Shown here: in pieces, positions 1 to 9,636 of the stretch | Position numbering within the stretch: position 1 is the first letter of the stretch | Layout of the letters: every line of letters begins with the position of its first letter | From: Alectoria sarmentosa | Taxonomy: Eukaryota; Ascomycota; Lecanoromycetes; Lecanorales; Parmeliaceae | Direction: 5' to 3' | Assembly (NCBI GenBank): GCA_009733775.1 | Contig: WOGZ01000044.1 | Span: 101,888 to 165,887, forward strand | DNA: 64,000 nucleotides | The notes under the pieces: generated by a model | What the model was told of the DNA's origin: nothing | Database searches by the model: none | What the model saw: only the letters and a program-made list of their open reading frames with translations | Position numbers and translations under genes: made by a program

Positions 1-1
1 A

Positions 2-3000
2 AAAACCCTTGTCAATAGCGACGCCGAAGTTTGGACATCCTACAAGAGCCTTGAGCCCGGCCTTCAAGCTCCTGGGACCCTGGTTAATATTTTGCCATCT
101 GGCGCCGTCGTACATTTCTACGGTTCGGTACGTGGCTTTCTACCGGTATCGGAGATGAGCGAATCCTTCATCCAAGACCCCAAACAACATTTCCGCGCAG
201 GCCAAGTTGTTAATGTCCGTATCGTTTCTGTCGATTCAACAGAAGAGCGGATGATACTATCCTGCAAAGATCCGTCTATATTTGGAACTGCTCATCAGGA
301 CGCGTTCAAAAGGTTAAAGCCTGGAGAAGCGGTCGTCGGCAATGTAACAGAAAAGACCAGCGAGCAGATCATAGTAGAACTCGAACCTTCAGGATTGAAA
401 GCTATGTTACCTATCGAGCATCTTGCCGATGGGTCAGCTCAGAAGTGCCAGTCTTTGGCCACAAGAGTCAGGGTGGGCCAAATCTTAAAAGAGTTGTTGG
501 TCTTAAGCAAGCAAGAAGCGAAGCACCAAATCAGACTCACGAGCAAGCCCAGTATTATCAAAGCTACGAAAAATGGCAGATTAATGAAGACTTTTGAAGA
601 TGTAGTGGAGGGCTCCGAGGTCCAAGGCTTCGTACAGAATATTACCCCAATAGGCATTTTTGTGCAATTTGCAAGTGATCTCACTGGACTTCTCCTCAAG
701 CAGCATTTACCTGATGAAGCAGCTCTGCTGCTAGACTTTGGCATGCGCAGGAATCAGTCGATATCTCCGCGGATTCTATCTGTCGACCATCGCCAAAGAC
801 GCTTCCTATTGACATTGAAGGCATTACCAGATCCTAAACAGTCCGAGGGAAGGAAAGCTGAAGCTGCCAACTCTTATGATATGAAATTATCTAACCCAGT
901 AGACGAGGTGTCGACAAGCGTTGAAGACTTCACCCTGGGTAAGTTGACCAAGGCCAGGATTGTGTCAATCAAGGAAACACAGATGAACGTCCAGCTAGCA
1001 GACGCTGTGCAAGGACGTATCGATGTTTCGGAATTGTTTGACAGTTGGAAAGAGATCAACGATCGAAAGTCCCCTCTGAAGAAGTTTCACACCAAACAAA
1101 TACTCCCTGTCCGCATCTTAGGGATGCACGATTCCAGGAATCACCGATTTCTGCCGATCACGCACCGAGGCAAAGCGCCAGTCTTCGAACTTACAGCAAA
1201 GTCAAGCAGCCAGATCTCAACAGATCTGGACATCTTGACCATTGACAAAGTTAAAGCCGGCTCCTCGTGGCTTGTTTTTGTCAACAACGTTGCAGATGAC
1301 TGTCTCTGGGTCAATCTTTCGCCAAATGTTCGTGGTCGAATCCGAGCCATGGATGTTTCAAATGATGTATCTCAACTCAATGATCTGTCGAAAAACTTCC
1401 CAGTTGGCTCTGCATTAAGGGCAAAGGTACTGAATGTCGACCTCGAAAATAACCGGCTTGATCTCTCCGCGAGGTCTGACGGATCTTCGGTTTCTTTGAC
1501 CTTGAAGGACCTGTCCAAGGGTATGGTCTTACCCGGAAGGATTACCAAAGTCACAGAACGTCAAGTCATTGTTCAACTTAGCGAGTCGCTTTCTGCGCCA
1601 ATCCACCTCGTAGAGTTAGCTGACGACTACTCCAAAGTTGATCCAAACGCTTACGAGAAGAATCAAACCGTCCGAGTGTGGATCAAGGATATAGATGTTG
1701 CCAACAAGAAGATCACACTATCCGCCAGGCCTTCCAAGACTCTAAGTTCCTCGTTACCAGTCAGAGACCCGGATATTGGGTCCATAACTCAGCTTAAGAT
1801 TAACGAGATCAGGAGGGGTTTCGTCAAAAATGTTGCCGATAATGGAATCTTCGTCTCTCTGGCTAGCAACGTCACCGCCTTCATCAGGGTGTCGGATCTA
1901 TCGGATGCTTTCCTCAAAGACTGGAAATCGAATTTTGAACTTGACCAGCTGGTGGAGGGTAAAGTCATCGCTGTCGATTCGCTGCTCAACCATATCCAAA
2001 TGAGTTTGAAGAGGTCACACCTTGACAAAGATTACAAACCACCTCTCACTTTCTCAGATGTGAAGGTAGGCCAGACAATAAGTGGAAAAGTCCGAAAGGT
2101 TGAAGATTTTGGAGTCTTCGTGGTTGTCGATGACTCTTCCAACGTCAGCGGTCTCTGCCACCGAACCAAGATGTCTGATCAACTTGGCGCCAATCCTAAA
2201 AAGCTCTACGAAGAAGGCGATGCAGTTCAAGCGAAGATCTTGAACATTAACAGGGAGAAGAAGCAGATTTCCTTTGGGTTAAAGGCTTCTTACTTCGGTA
2301 AGCCATCCAAAGGCAAAGAAGATGACGCAAGCGATGCTGGTAGCGTGGAAGCTAGCGAAGCCGAGAGTGCCAGTGACAGCGATGAATCCATGGGTAAAGC
2401 GAATGGAGTAGGACTTGATGCTTCACTGGAAGCTCAGGAAGACCAATATTCGGATGATGAAATTGATATGGATGATGTGCAAGACATGAATAGTGACCTC
2501 TTAATGAATGACGGAGGAGTGGACCTCCCCCACGAGAAATCCCAAGGCCTAAACACCACAAATGGGCCCCGAGGTCTCGGCACAGGCGGCTTCGACTGGA
2601 CTGGTGGTATGTCCGCAGGCGACGACAAAGACGCCCAATCCGAAACAGACATAGAAGCATCCCAGCCCAAGAAGAAAAAACGCAGAAGAGCCGAGATCAA
2701 AATCGACAAAACCGGCGACCTCGACGCAAACGGGCCCCAATCCACCGCAGACTTCGAACGTCTCTTACTCGGGCAGCCAAATTCCTCCGTACTCTGGCTC
2801 GGCTACATGGCGTTCCAGCTTCAGCTCAGCGAAGTCAGCAAAGCGCGTGAGGTTGCAGAAAGGGCACTCAAGACAATCAACATCCGCGAAGAGACGGAGA
2901 AAATGAACGTGTGGATCGGGCTGCTCAATCTCGAGAACACGTACGGTAGCGACGAATCTCTGGACCATATCTTCAAGCGGGCATGCCAGTACAACGACAG

Positions 3001-3565
3001 CCAAGACATCCACGAGCGTCTTATAAGCATCTACATCCAGTCTGGACATGACTCGAAAGCGGATGATTTGTTCCAAGCTACGGTCAAGAAGCATGGCAAA
3101 TCGCCAGATCTCTATCTCAACTATGCAAAATTCCTCATGACCACGTTGGCGGCTCCAGACCGCGCTCGTGCATTGTTACCGCGGGCCATGCAATCTTTAG
3201 CTTCTCACACGCATCTAGCTCTCACCAGCAAGTTCGCCCAATTGGAATTCACGTCCTCAAACGGCGATCCAGAAAGAGGGCGTACGGTCTTCGAAACACT
3301 ACTTGCGCAATGGCCTAAGCGCTTGGATTTGTGGAACGTGCTGCTCGACTTGGAGATGAAACAAAGAGACAAGGACGTGATCCGGCGGCTCTTTGAGCGA
3401 GTGACAGGGAGCGGATCCTCGCTCAAGGCTAGACAGGCGAAGTTCTTCTTCAAGAAATGGCTTGAATATGAGAGCAAGGAGGGGGACAGCAAGAGTCAGG
3501 AGAGGGTGAAGGCACTGGCGGCGGATTATGTGAGAGCGCAGGGGAAGCAGGTTGATGTTGAGTAG
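2..3565 (+). CDS. RRP5: rRNA biogenesis protein RRP5 (5' end outside window)
   Basis: This is a large nucleolar protein needed for early pre-rRNA cleavage and for both small- and large-subunit assembly. The frame is open from base 2, upstream of the first ATG at 92, so the true start lies outside the window. About eight S1 RNA-binding repeats are visible, for example around residues 175-245, 475-550, 570-645 and 660-735 counted from the ATG at 92. An acidic, serine-rich linker follows, with a lysine/arginine cluster (KKKKRRRAEIKI, near residue 890). The C-terminal 250 residues are HAT/TPR-like helical repeats (about 905-1150). S1 repeats followed by HAT repeats are diagnostic of the RRP5/PDCD11 family. 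No intron is seen in the visible part and the stop is TAG at 3563. Confidence 0.95.
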   Translation, partial: KTLVNSDAEVWTSYKSLEPGLQAPGTLVNILPSGAVVHFYGSVRGFLPVSEMSESFIQDPKQHFRAGQVVNVRIVSVDSTEERMILSCKDPSIFGTAHQDAFKRLKPGEAVVGNVTEKTSEQIIVELEPSGLKAMLPIEHLADGSAQKCQSLATRVRVGQILKELLVLSKQEAKHQIRLTSKPSIIKATKNGRLMKTFEDVVEGSEVQGFVQNITPIGIFVQFASDLTGLLLKQHLPDEAALLLDFGMRRNQSISPRILSVDHRQRRFLLTLKALPDPKQSEGRKAEAANSYDMKLSNPVDEVSTSVEDFTLGKLTKARIVSIKETQMNVQLADAVQGRIDVSELFDSWKEINDRKSPLKKFHTKQILPVRILGMHDSRNHRFLPITHRGKAPVFELTAKSSSQISTDLDILTIDKVKAGSSWLVFVNNVADDCLWVNLSPNVRGRIRAMDVSNDVSQLNDLSKNFPVGSALRAKVLNVDLENNRLDLSARSDGSSVSLTLKDLSKGMVLPGRITKVTERQVIVQLSESLSAPIHLVELADDYSKVDPNAYEKNQTVRVWIKDIDVANKKITLSARPSKTLSSSLPVRDPDIGSITQLKINEIRRGFVKNVADNGIFVSLASNVTAFIRVSDLSDAFLKDWKSNFELDQLVEGKVIAVDSLLNHIQMSLKRSHLDKDYKPPLTFSDVKVGQTISGKVRKVEDFGVFVVVDDSSNVSGLCHRTKMSDQLGANPKKLYEEGDAVQAKILNINREKKQISFGLKASYFGKPSKGKEDDASDAGSVEASEAESASDSDESMGKANGVGLDASLEAQEDQYSDDEIDMDDVQDMNSDLLMNDGGVDLPHEKSQGLNTTNGPRGLGTGGFDWTGGMSAGDDKDAQSETDIEASQPKKKKRRRAEIKIDKTGDLDANGPQSTADFERLLLGQPNSSVLWLGYMAFQLQLSEVSKAREVAERALKTINIREETEKMNVWIGLLNLENTYGSDESLDHIFKRACQYNDSQDIHERLISIYIQSGHDSKADDLFQATVKKHGKSPDLYLNYAKFLMTTLAAPDRARALLPRAMQSLASHTHLALTSKFAQLEFTSSNGDPERGRTVFETLLAQWPKRLDLWNVLLDLEMKQRDKDVIRRLFERVTGSGSSLKARQAKFFFKKWLEYESKEGDSKSQERVKALAADYVRAQGKQVDVE

Positions 3566-3975
3566 ATAAGAGGTATACCTGCTCTTTTGGTACATTGGTG
3601 TACGGGGGCCAAAAGAGCTGTTCATACGTTACATTCGTGAGCTTTTCCGGGTTTCCCAATCTGACTTGACATTTGCGGGCTCTTCAGATTTGACCATTGC
3701 ATAGATGCAAGCACTGCACTCGAGCCATGCGAGCATCATCTATAGCGGCAAGCATGTCATTCATTTATGTCAACATTCATTTATGTCAACATTCAATTAT
3801 GTCAACATTCAATGACCGGTGTGGAATTGACGTTTAATTTGGCAAAGGCAAAGCACTCTTGAAGGGCTGGATCCCTTCCACCGCTCAGCTATATTCGGAA
3901 TCCAACTCCTGCAGCCCCATTCACGGATCCCGAGCGTGAACGGGCAACATGCAACAGCATGCTGAGTTCACCCCA
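3566..3975. repeat. Intergenic spacer with a 16-bp tandem repeat
   Basis: This spacer separates convergent genes. A 16-bp unit, CATTCATTTATGTCAA, occurs at 3758-3773 and 3774-3789, with a one-base variant at 3790-3805 and a partial fourth copy after it. Nothing else is recognised. Confidence 0.8.
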
Positions 3976-4515
3976 TCACAGGCTTTCCAGACTATTCCTC
4001 GTCCCCGAAAAGCGCAAAAAAACGGTAATCCTCTCCGTCCTCCCTGCAGTCGTCCACCCACCTATCTTCGCCGGAAAAGTAAACTTGTTCACACACGCCA
4101 TATTCAGCTGCGTCGCCGCAGCGCCCACTTCCAGCCACGTGCTCGTGTCCCCGTCGAAGCCGGTCTGGATCCTCACTTCCACGGAGCAGCTGCCCGACGT
4201 CTTCTCCATCGGGAGTCTGAACTGGTCGGCGGCGCCGCCCCTGTGGAAGCTGCCGATGATGTGGTTCAAGGGCAGTTGGCGGACGGCGGCGCCGCAGTCG
4301 GTGAAGCGGGGTTTGCGGCGGGTCAGGGGGCTGACGTTGGTGAAGCAGTGGGCTTCGCTGTTCGGGGAGGATGTGTTGTTGGCGGCGGAGGGCGTCGAGG
4401 TCAGGTTTACGGGGTGGTGGATGGGGGAGAGGTCGGATGTTGGGACAAGGGCGAGGGAGAGGGCTGCGGAGGCGAGTGCGGGGAGCAAGAGGAGGAATCG
4501 ACGCAGCATTGTCAT
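3976..4515 (-). CDS. Small secreted four-cysteine protein (paralogue A)
   Basis: The 179-residue product starts with a signal peptide: two Arg after the start, then a Leu/Ala-rich core in residues 5-22. Translation could begin at Met1 (4515) or Met3 (4509). The mature part has four cysteines in the contexts HCFTN, TDCGAA, GSCSVEV and MACVNKF, followed by GGWTTAG. This spacing matches the gene at 5196-5699 and both halves of the gene at 6639-7934, so all three are one family. An intact extracellular domain with two likely disulfides is inferred. No characterised domain was recognised. Small size, secretion, cysteines and local duplication are typical of apoplastic or effector-like fungal proteins, but no function can be stated. 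Confidence 0.7.
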   Translation of the reverse strand: MTMLRRFLLLLPALASAALSLALVPTSDLSPIHHPVNLTSTPSAANNTSSPNSEAHCFTNVSPLTRRKPRFTDCGAAVRQLPLNHIIGSFHRGGAADQFRLPMEKTSGSCSVEVRIQTGFDGDTSTWLEVGAAATQLNMACVNKFTFPAKIGGWTTAGRTERITVFLRFSGTRNSLESL

Positions 4516-5195
4516 CGTGCACGGTTTCTGCTTGTGCGCAATGTTGATCTGCAGCAGGGCAATAGAAATGATTGCGTTCTGAAGAATCGGCCCTTTCGAG
4601 ATATGATACTAATGCGCGTCTTGTCGCATATGGCAGAGCCGTCTCTGGCGAGATCTAAAGCGCACGATGCGTGCCTATCCCGTCATCCGCGAGATCTACA
4701 TCGGAAGAGTGCCGCAGCATCGGCATACGGAAGTTCTACGGGTATGTGGGCACATGGAAATCCTACGAGTATGTGGGTGGTATTGGAAGTCCTACGGGAA
4801 TGTGGGCATTGGAAGACCTATTGGATGTGTAGGCGGAAGACCTATGGAAGATGGGCGACTGTTATGAGGATCCCTGGATGGAGGGAGTCTTTATGGGGGA
4901 GTAGAGTCCCAGGTTGACTTGTATGACCATACAAACCGAAGGAATCTCAGGTCAGGTGGTCAGAGGGAGTCAGGAAGTGAGTCTGCTTGAATGGCAGTAT
5001 CCCTGGACAGAGGGAGTTTCTGTGGGGAAGGGACTCCCTGGTGTTGCCTGTGTGGCCATACAATAAGATGGGAACGTCTCGTGCTTGATTGTCGGATCAA
5101 GTGAGACGATGAAGAGGGAGTGTTGTGAGGATGGTAATTGCCTGGCTTGTACAAGCCTTCGCCATGCTCTGAAGCCGTTCAACGATACATCCAGC
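4516..5195. repeat. Spacer with degenerate minisatellite and a diverged ~67-bp duplication
   Basis: About four degenerate copies of a 24-29 bp unit, centred on GGAAGTCCTACGGGTATGTG, lie at 4729-4840. A second element beginning TATCCCTGGACAGAGGGAGT and ending CCATACAA occurs near 4988-5061 and, diverged, near 4866-4932. The spacer separates paralogues A and B on the minus strand. No coding potential is seen. Confidence 0.6.
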
Positions 5196-5699
5196 TCACG
5201 CTCTTTCATCCACGCCCGTCTCATTGCCAACCCTGTCAATTACTTGCCTCACGGCTTGCAAAGTGATCCTGATCCTATCATGATCCCCCGCATCCGTCCA
5301 ACCGCCCTTCTTTGCAAGGTAGCCGTCACGGTCTGCACATGCAGTAGTCAGTTGCGTCGCCGCTAGACTAAGCCCAAACCAAGTGCCATCGTCTGTTGCG
5401 AGACTTTTGAGTTCGATCAAGACTTGACATCGACCGGACGACTTTGAGACAGGCAGCGTGAATCGATCAAAGGTACCATGGATGTGGCTAGGAGGGAGGC
5501 GGCGAATGGCGCTGATGCAATCTCGAGCGCTGGGCCTACCGATACTGAAAGGATTGTTTGGGTAGCAATGCAATTCGCCATTTAGGGTACTATTGTCCGT
5601 AAGTAGAGCTGTTGGATTCATCGCTTGTGGAAGGCTGAGAGCGAAAATAGTTGACGAGAGGGCAAGGAGCAGAAGCAAGTTCCTCTTGGCGGATGGCAT
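5196..5699 (-). CDS. Small secreted four-cysteine protein (paralogue B)
   Basis: The 167-residue product begins with a basic start followed by a Leu-rich hydrophobic stretch (residues 7-22), a clear signal peptide. Four cysteines lie in HCYPN, RDCISA, GRCQVLI and TACADRD, followed by KGGWTDAG, which parallels paralogue A almost motif for motif (C, DC, GxC, AC, then GGWT.AG). A and B are in the same orientation about 0.7 kb apart, consistent with tandem duplication. Sequence outside the motifs is strongly diverged, as expected for an old or fast-evolving pair. The family function is unknown. Confidence 0.7.
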   Translation of the reverse strand: MPSAKRNLLLLLALSSTIFALSLPQAMNPTALLTDNSTLNGELHCYPNNPFSIGRPSARDCISAIRRLPPSHIHGTFDRFTLPVSKSSGRCQVLIELKSLATDDGTWFGLSLAATQLTTACADRDGYLAKKGGWTDAGDHDRIRITLQAVRQVIDRVGNETGVDERA

Positions 5700-6638
5700 T
5701 ACGGGTTAGAAGCTGTGGTTCCTAGGAGGGATCTTGTTGGCGAAGCAGGCCTCAATTATGCCTGTGAAGATATTCCTAAAATGTGATTCAGCTTGCTGGC
5801 ATCCTGATGCTATGGTTATTTTACACGCCTTGCAAGCGCAACCCGCCCCTGTATGCGACCGAGAACCGTACTTTGGGCTGGAGGTAGGGAGACTGACATG
5901 GGTGCGCTTCTAGGGGACCCCAAGTGAGTTGCCTCCACAACCGACTTCATAATGCGGACGGGCAGGTTACCACAATTCTCTCGCTATCGACAGGACAAGG
6001 AGACCGTGCAAGGTGACAATGGCGGGAAATAAACGCTTCAGGCATCTCAAGGAGAAAGCAATTGATGTTTCTATGGCATTGATATAAGTAGTGCGCCCTT
6101 GGGTTTGCAGGAACACGTCAGGGGAATCACTTTCAATACACGTCGCTCTACGAGAGGGAGAAATCCCGCCCGGAGCCGCAGAGTTAGGGACCTCTTTCTC
6201 CCAAATCGTCAGCCAATTTGAAAATTGCTCAGCACTCGAAGATAAGGTAGCTCTAGGCCCGAGAAAAAGCCTCGGGGTGGCACCCGGGGCCAAGAAGGGG
6301 CATGGCTTCTGGCTCGGGACCCTGGTAAGGCCTTAGCTCTGCGGGCCTTAGTCATGGATGACTACTACTATTACTACTACTGCTACTAGTACTACTACTA
6401 CTACTACTATGCGACCGAGAAAACACATTCATCTCAAAGTTGCGAAATGATTTGTTCGCCAGCTTGCCTACATGCGCTGCGAGTTTTGCGACTTGCACAC
6501 CGGCTGTGCCACGAGGACGCATCATCACATTTTCGAAATTGGCTCTGCTTCCGGTTCTGATACCTTGCCCTCCTTTTCGACACAGCACAGAATCTTTCAT
6601 CTTCCGGCTCCTCGCAAGGGTTGCAAACGCCAGCTATC
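5700..6638. repeat. Spacer with an ACT/TACT trinucleotide microsatellite
   Basis: This is the divergent spacer between paralogue B and the two-module gene. An imperfect (ACT)n microsatellite occupies about 6360-6410. Nothing else was recognised. The 108-aa and 81-aa frames inside overlap on opposite strands and look non-coding. Confidence 0.6.
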
Positions 6639-7934
6639 ATGAAAATCTTCGGCATTTACATCCCTGGTTTCCTCGTTCTCATTGCTCCGGCTTCCCTAGC
6701 ATATCCATCGAGCATGAGCTCACAAAGCCTGACCCTGACCAATGACGCATCTCCAGGGCTCATTTCGCAGGCCAACCTAACGAAATTGAGCCAAGGATAC
6801 CCAGTCTATCCTACCACATGCTTTCCTCCCCCGTCGCGTGGACGTCCCCCATCGCCGCTGAACCTCGCGAAAGTTTTGTCTGACTGCTCTTGGGTTATCA
6901 ACGAGGTTCTCCTTCAACAAGATGATCTTCTTTTCCAAGACCTTCTCTTCGGTCACAATTTCTTCAAGGATCAGTCTGGCAAACGGTACCTCTCCCGATG
7001 GTCTCGTGGTCAGTGTGCCATCAATGTCGTAAGTGTCGAGAAAGACCAGGAACAAAGGTTACAGCTTTTCAACGTTGTCCTTGCGGCGAACAAGATCTTA
7101 ATAGAATGCATCGAAGACCAGCGAAGACCACATGGAGGGACGACTCCCATTGGCTCACAGAGCAACTCTTTCTACGTTGGCGTTCAAGGAATCCCAGACG
7201 GTGACGCTGCGAACGAGTCCGGCATCTCTCTGCCGAATCTCGATCTTTCCGGTCGGGGCAAACAACGTAGTCTACTACGCGCAACGTCGAATCAAGAGTC
7301 GTCATTTAGAGACTATGATGACAACGACTCGACCGTCTCGCTTCCACCGAGTGTCCGCACGGAGAAGAGAGCTTCCGATGCACAGCACAGCTCTCGGCTC
7401 TCCACGGGCACGCAAAGCTTGGTACCAGGGGACGTATCGAGCACCTCGAACCTGGTTCTGCCTTCAACGAACCTCTCCGGAAGCGTCAGAGCACCTCCGA
7501 CCTACCCAGTCACTTGTTTCAATCCCTACCGAGCCAGAATAAGGCCCGCAGCTGTGGAAGATTGCCAATTCATCATCAACCAAATCATCTTGAGATACCC
7601 CAATCCGATGTCTCGGCAAACCTTTGGCTACAGTCCTTCGGCAGACATTGACCTCTCCCAACCACAGAATGAGAAATGGATTTTCGGCCGTTGCGTCATG
7701 TTTGTCCGGAACCTCAACAGGGCCCGGACGGACACCTTCCGGATCGTCGATGTAGCATACACCGCGCATAGGATCATGACAAAGTGTGTCATTGAGGCCA
7801 AATACCCGGTGGGTGGCACCGCAGACGTCGGCACTGTCGGGAACGATTTCTACGTGGGCGTGGGCGGCATCACTAGACCGGCAGGCACAAATACCACGAT
7901 ACTGGAGGATGTAGGCCGGATTGTCTTACGCTAA
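6639..7934 (+). CDS. Secreted protein with two tandem four-cysteine modules
   Basis: The 431-residue product starts at the ATG at 6639; an upstream in-frame TTG at 6621 is not a start. MKIFGIYIPGFLVLIAPASL is a signal peptide. Two copies of one module follow. Module 1 (about residues 45-190) has YPTTCF, SDCSW, GQCAIN, ECIEDQ and then HGGTTPIG with NSFYVGVQGI. Module 2 (about 290-425) has YPVTCF, EDCQFI, GRCVMF, KCVIEA and then VGGTADVG with NDFYVGVGGI. A Ser/Thr-rich low-complexity linker joins them. The cysteine pattern and GG motif match the single-module neighbours at 3976 and 5196, so this gene is a fused or internally duplicated family member. No known catalytic motif is visible and function is unknown. 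Confidence 0.72.
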   Translation: MKIFGIYIPGFLVLIAPASLAYPSSMSSQSLTLTNDASPGLISQANLTKLSQGYPVYPTTCFPPPSRGRPPSPLNLAKVLSDCSWVINEVLLQQDDLLFQDLLFGHNFFKDQSGKRYLSRWSRGQCAINVVSVEKDQEQRLQLFNVVLAANKILIECIEDQRRPHGGTTPIGSQSNSFYVGVQGIPDGDAANESGISLPNLDLSGRGKQRSLLRATSNQESSFRDYDDNDSTVSLPPSVRTEKRASDAQHSSRLSTGTQSLVPGDVSSTSNLVLPSTNLSGSVRAPPTYPVTCFNPYRARIRPAAVEDCQFIINQIILRYPNPMSRQTFGYSPSADIDLSQPQNEKWIFGRCVMFVRNLNRARTDTFRIVDVAYTAHRIMTKCVIEAKYPVGGTADVGTVGNDFYVGVGGITRPAGTNTTILEDVGRIVLR

Positions 7935-8334
7935 AACTCGGATTGTCTAAGCTAATAGAATTTGGACCTCGGCTTGTGTGTCGATCATATCGACCTTAAT
8001 TGAAAATGCTATCAATGACGTCTTTTACATGACTCCATCCTCCCTCATTGCCCTCATCCCAACTGCATGGTCAATCAATCCAGATTGGATTCGAACGGAG
8101 GATGGGTCCACGATTTTGGACAGTAACATCGAAAATTCCATTTCCAAGTCACTGTGACTACGTCTTCTCGCTCTATCTCTTGCTCCTACTTACAGTTATG
8201 CCACCATCAAGGCTAGGGTATGAAAAATGTGCAGAAATCGAAGAGCAAAAGACCTCAAGCTTTGGGTGGAACCACCTCATCTTGCAGAAGCGACATCGTC
8301 ATGCCGCGCCGTTTCCTTGAAATCGTGCACCTTC
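7935..8334. other. Convergent intergenic spacer
   Basis: This is the 3' spacer between the two-module secreted gene (plus) and the three-exon gene (minus). No repeat, RNA gene or convincing reading frame was seen. Confidence 0.5.
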
Positions 8335-9061
8335 TCACAACCCCTCCGCCTTCCTCCACTTGGCGTTGACGGTGACATCGAAGGTTCCGCTGTAAAGAGT
8401 CAGTGACGCGTTCTATTTCATTCATTTTGGAGGATGTTACTTACTCCTTGTGAACAACGACTCGGTGCAAGTAGCCCAAGCCAAGGTACTTCTTCTGAGG
8501 AATCATCGAAACATAGAAGGCCTCTTTGAGCTTTTCGACCGTGATGCAGGAACCACACTCGATCTCCACCTGAGCGAGAGTGGGCTTGGATTTGCCGAAG
8601 GAGCCGCCGCCGCCGCCTTCTCCCTTTGAGCGGGTGAGGCCCTTCAGGACTGGATCCTTGGCGCCGGCTTGAACTTGAATGGCATGACGGTAGCGGTCGG
8701 GCTTTTTCAGCAGATCCTAATTGTTGAATATGTCAGTAGGTGGGTTGTATGTGCAAAGGGGGGAATGACCTACTCCCTGACGATCCATACGATAATTGAC
8801 CTTCTGAATCGTGTCCATGTGGTCACGGATGAGAAGCCAATCCTTTTCCGTGAGAACGTTGTCGATGAAATCGACGAGAGATTTGATGCAGCCACGCTTG
8901 AAGGTGACGAGATCGGAAGTGTTGCTGACCATGATGAACCTGTCGGCGTCAACAGTTTCCGGATTGGAGGACGAAGTGTCTGCTGATACAGACCGGTGGC
9001 AAGGAAGTTGCAACGGAGATGGGATGATCGAAGCATGGCTGTCGATATTTGAGGGAGCCAT
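8335..9061 (-). CDS. Unknown 204-residue protein, three exons
   Basis: Exons rebuilt from splice sites are 9061-8774, 8716-8445 and 8389-8335. The introns are 57 and 55 bp (GTAGGT...TTAG and GTAAGT...ACAG) and the joined frame is a clean 615 nt ending in TGA. Residues 1-45 are Ser/Pro-rich and poorly ordered. Residues 46-96 look helical (TFKRGCIKSLVDFIDNVL). A glycine run (KGEGGGGGSFGKSK) precedes a compact, probably beta-rich C-terminus ending TFDVTVNAKWRKAEGL. An internal ATG at residue 44 could be the true start. No family was recognised. Phase continuity across both introns is good evidence for a real gene. Confidence 0.65.
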
Positions 9062-9636
9062 GAAAGTATCGTGAACCCATCCTGGGTGTTGATATCAAAG
9101 CCAAAATGTTTGTTCCATGGTCAAACTGATCCTCGCACAATGCTGATTGTTGTCTTGATTGAGTGATATGTCTCGGCTTTGAACATCTGCTCGAGCTCGA
9201 CAGTCACCAAGATCGAAGGCTTTGGAGCGATAAACACAGTGTTAAGAGAGCGTTCTGGCTCGAAGTGTTGTCGGTGGTGGTCGTCCTATCCTGAAAAGGC
9301 GGCAATTCCAAGATTATCAATACCAACCACGTGAGAAGATGTAAAGTATCTGGGTAAATCGAGGGCAATGAAGGAGGATGGAGTCATGTAAATGACGCCA
9401 TTGGTAGTTCTATTCCCTTATGAAAACAGTTTTTCCAAGGTCGACACTGTCATTTGCAAAGCAAGAAAGGAAACGGGGTGCGCTTAAAGCGGGTTTGGCC
9501 CAAATTTGCATCTTCTTCTATGATTTACACACCCAGATCTAGATGTTCGCTATGATCATACCCCTGCTCCTTCGGCATCTATTAGGTACTTCACCACTTT
9601 GGTATCCCAAGCACCGAATACAGATTACTAGCCACC
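9062..9636. other. Intergenic spacer
   Basis: This lies upstream of the 204-residue gene and downstream of the kinase-like gene. No feature was recognised. Confidence 0.5.

Noticed and set aside
3949..4917. 322-codon plus-strand frame opposite secreted paralogue A
   Set aside because: Antisense shadow; the minus strand has signal peptide and conserved cysteines.
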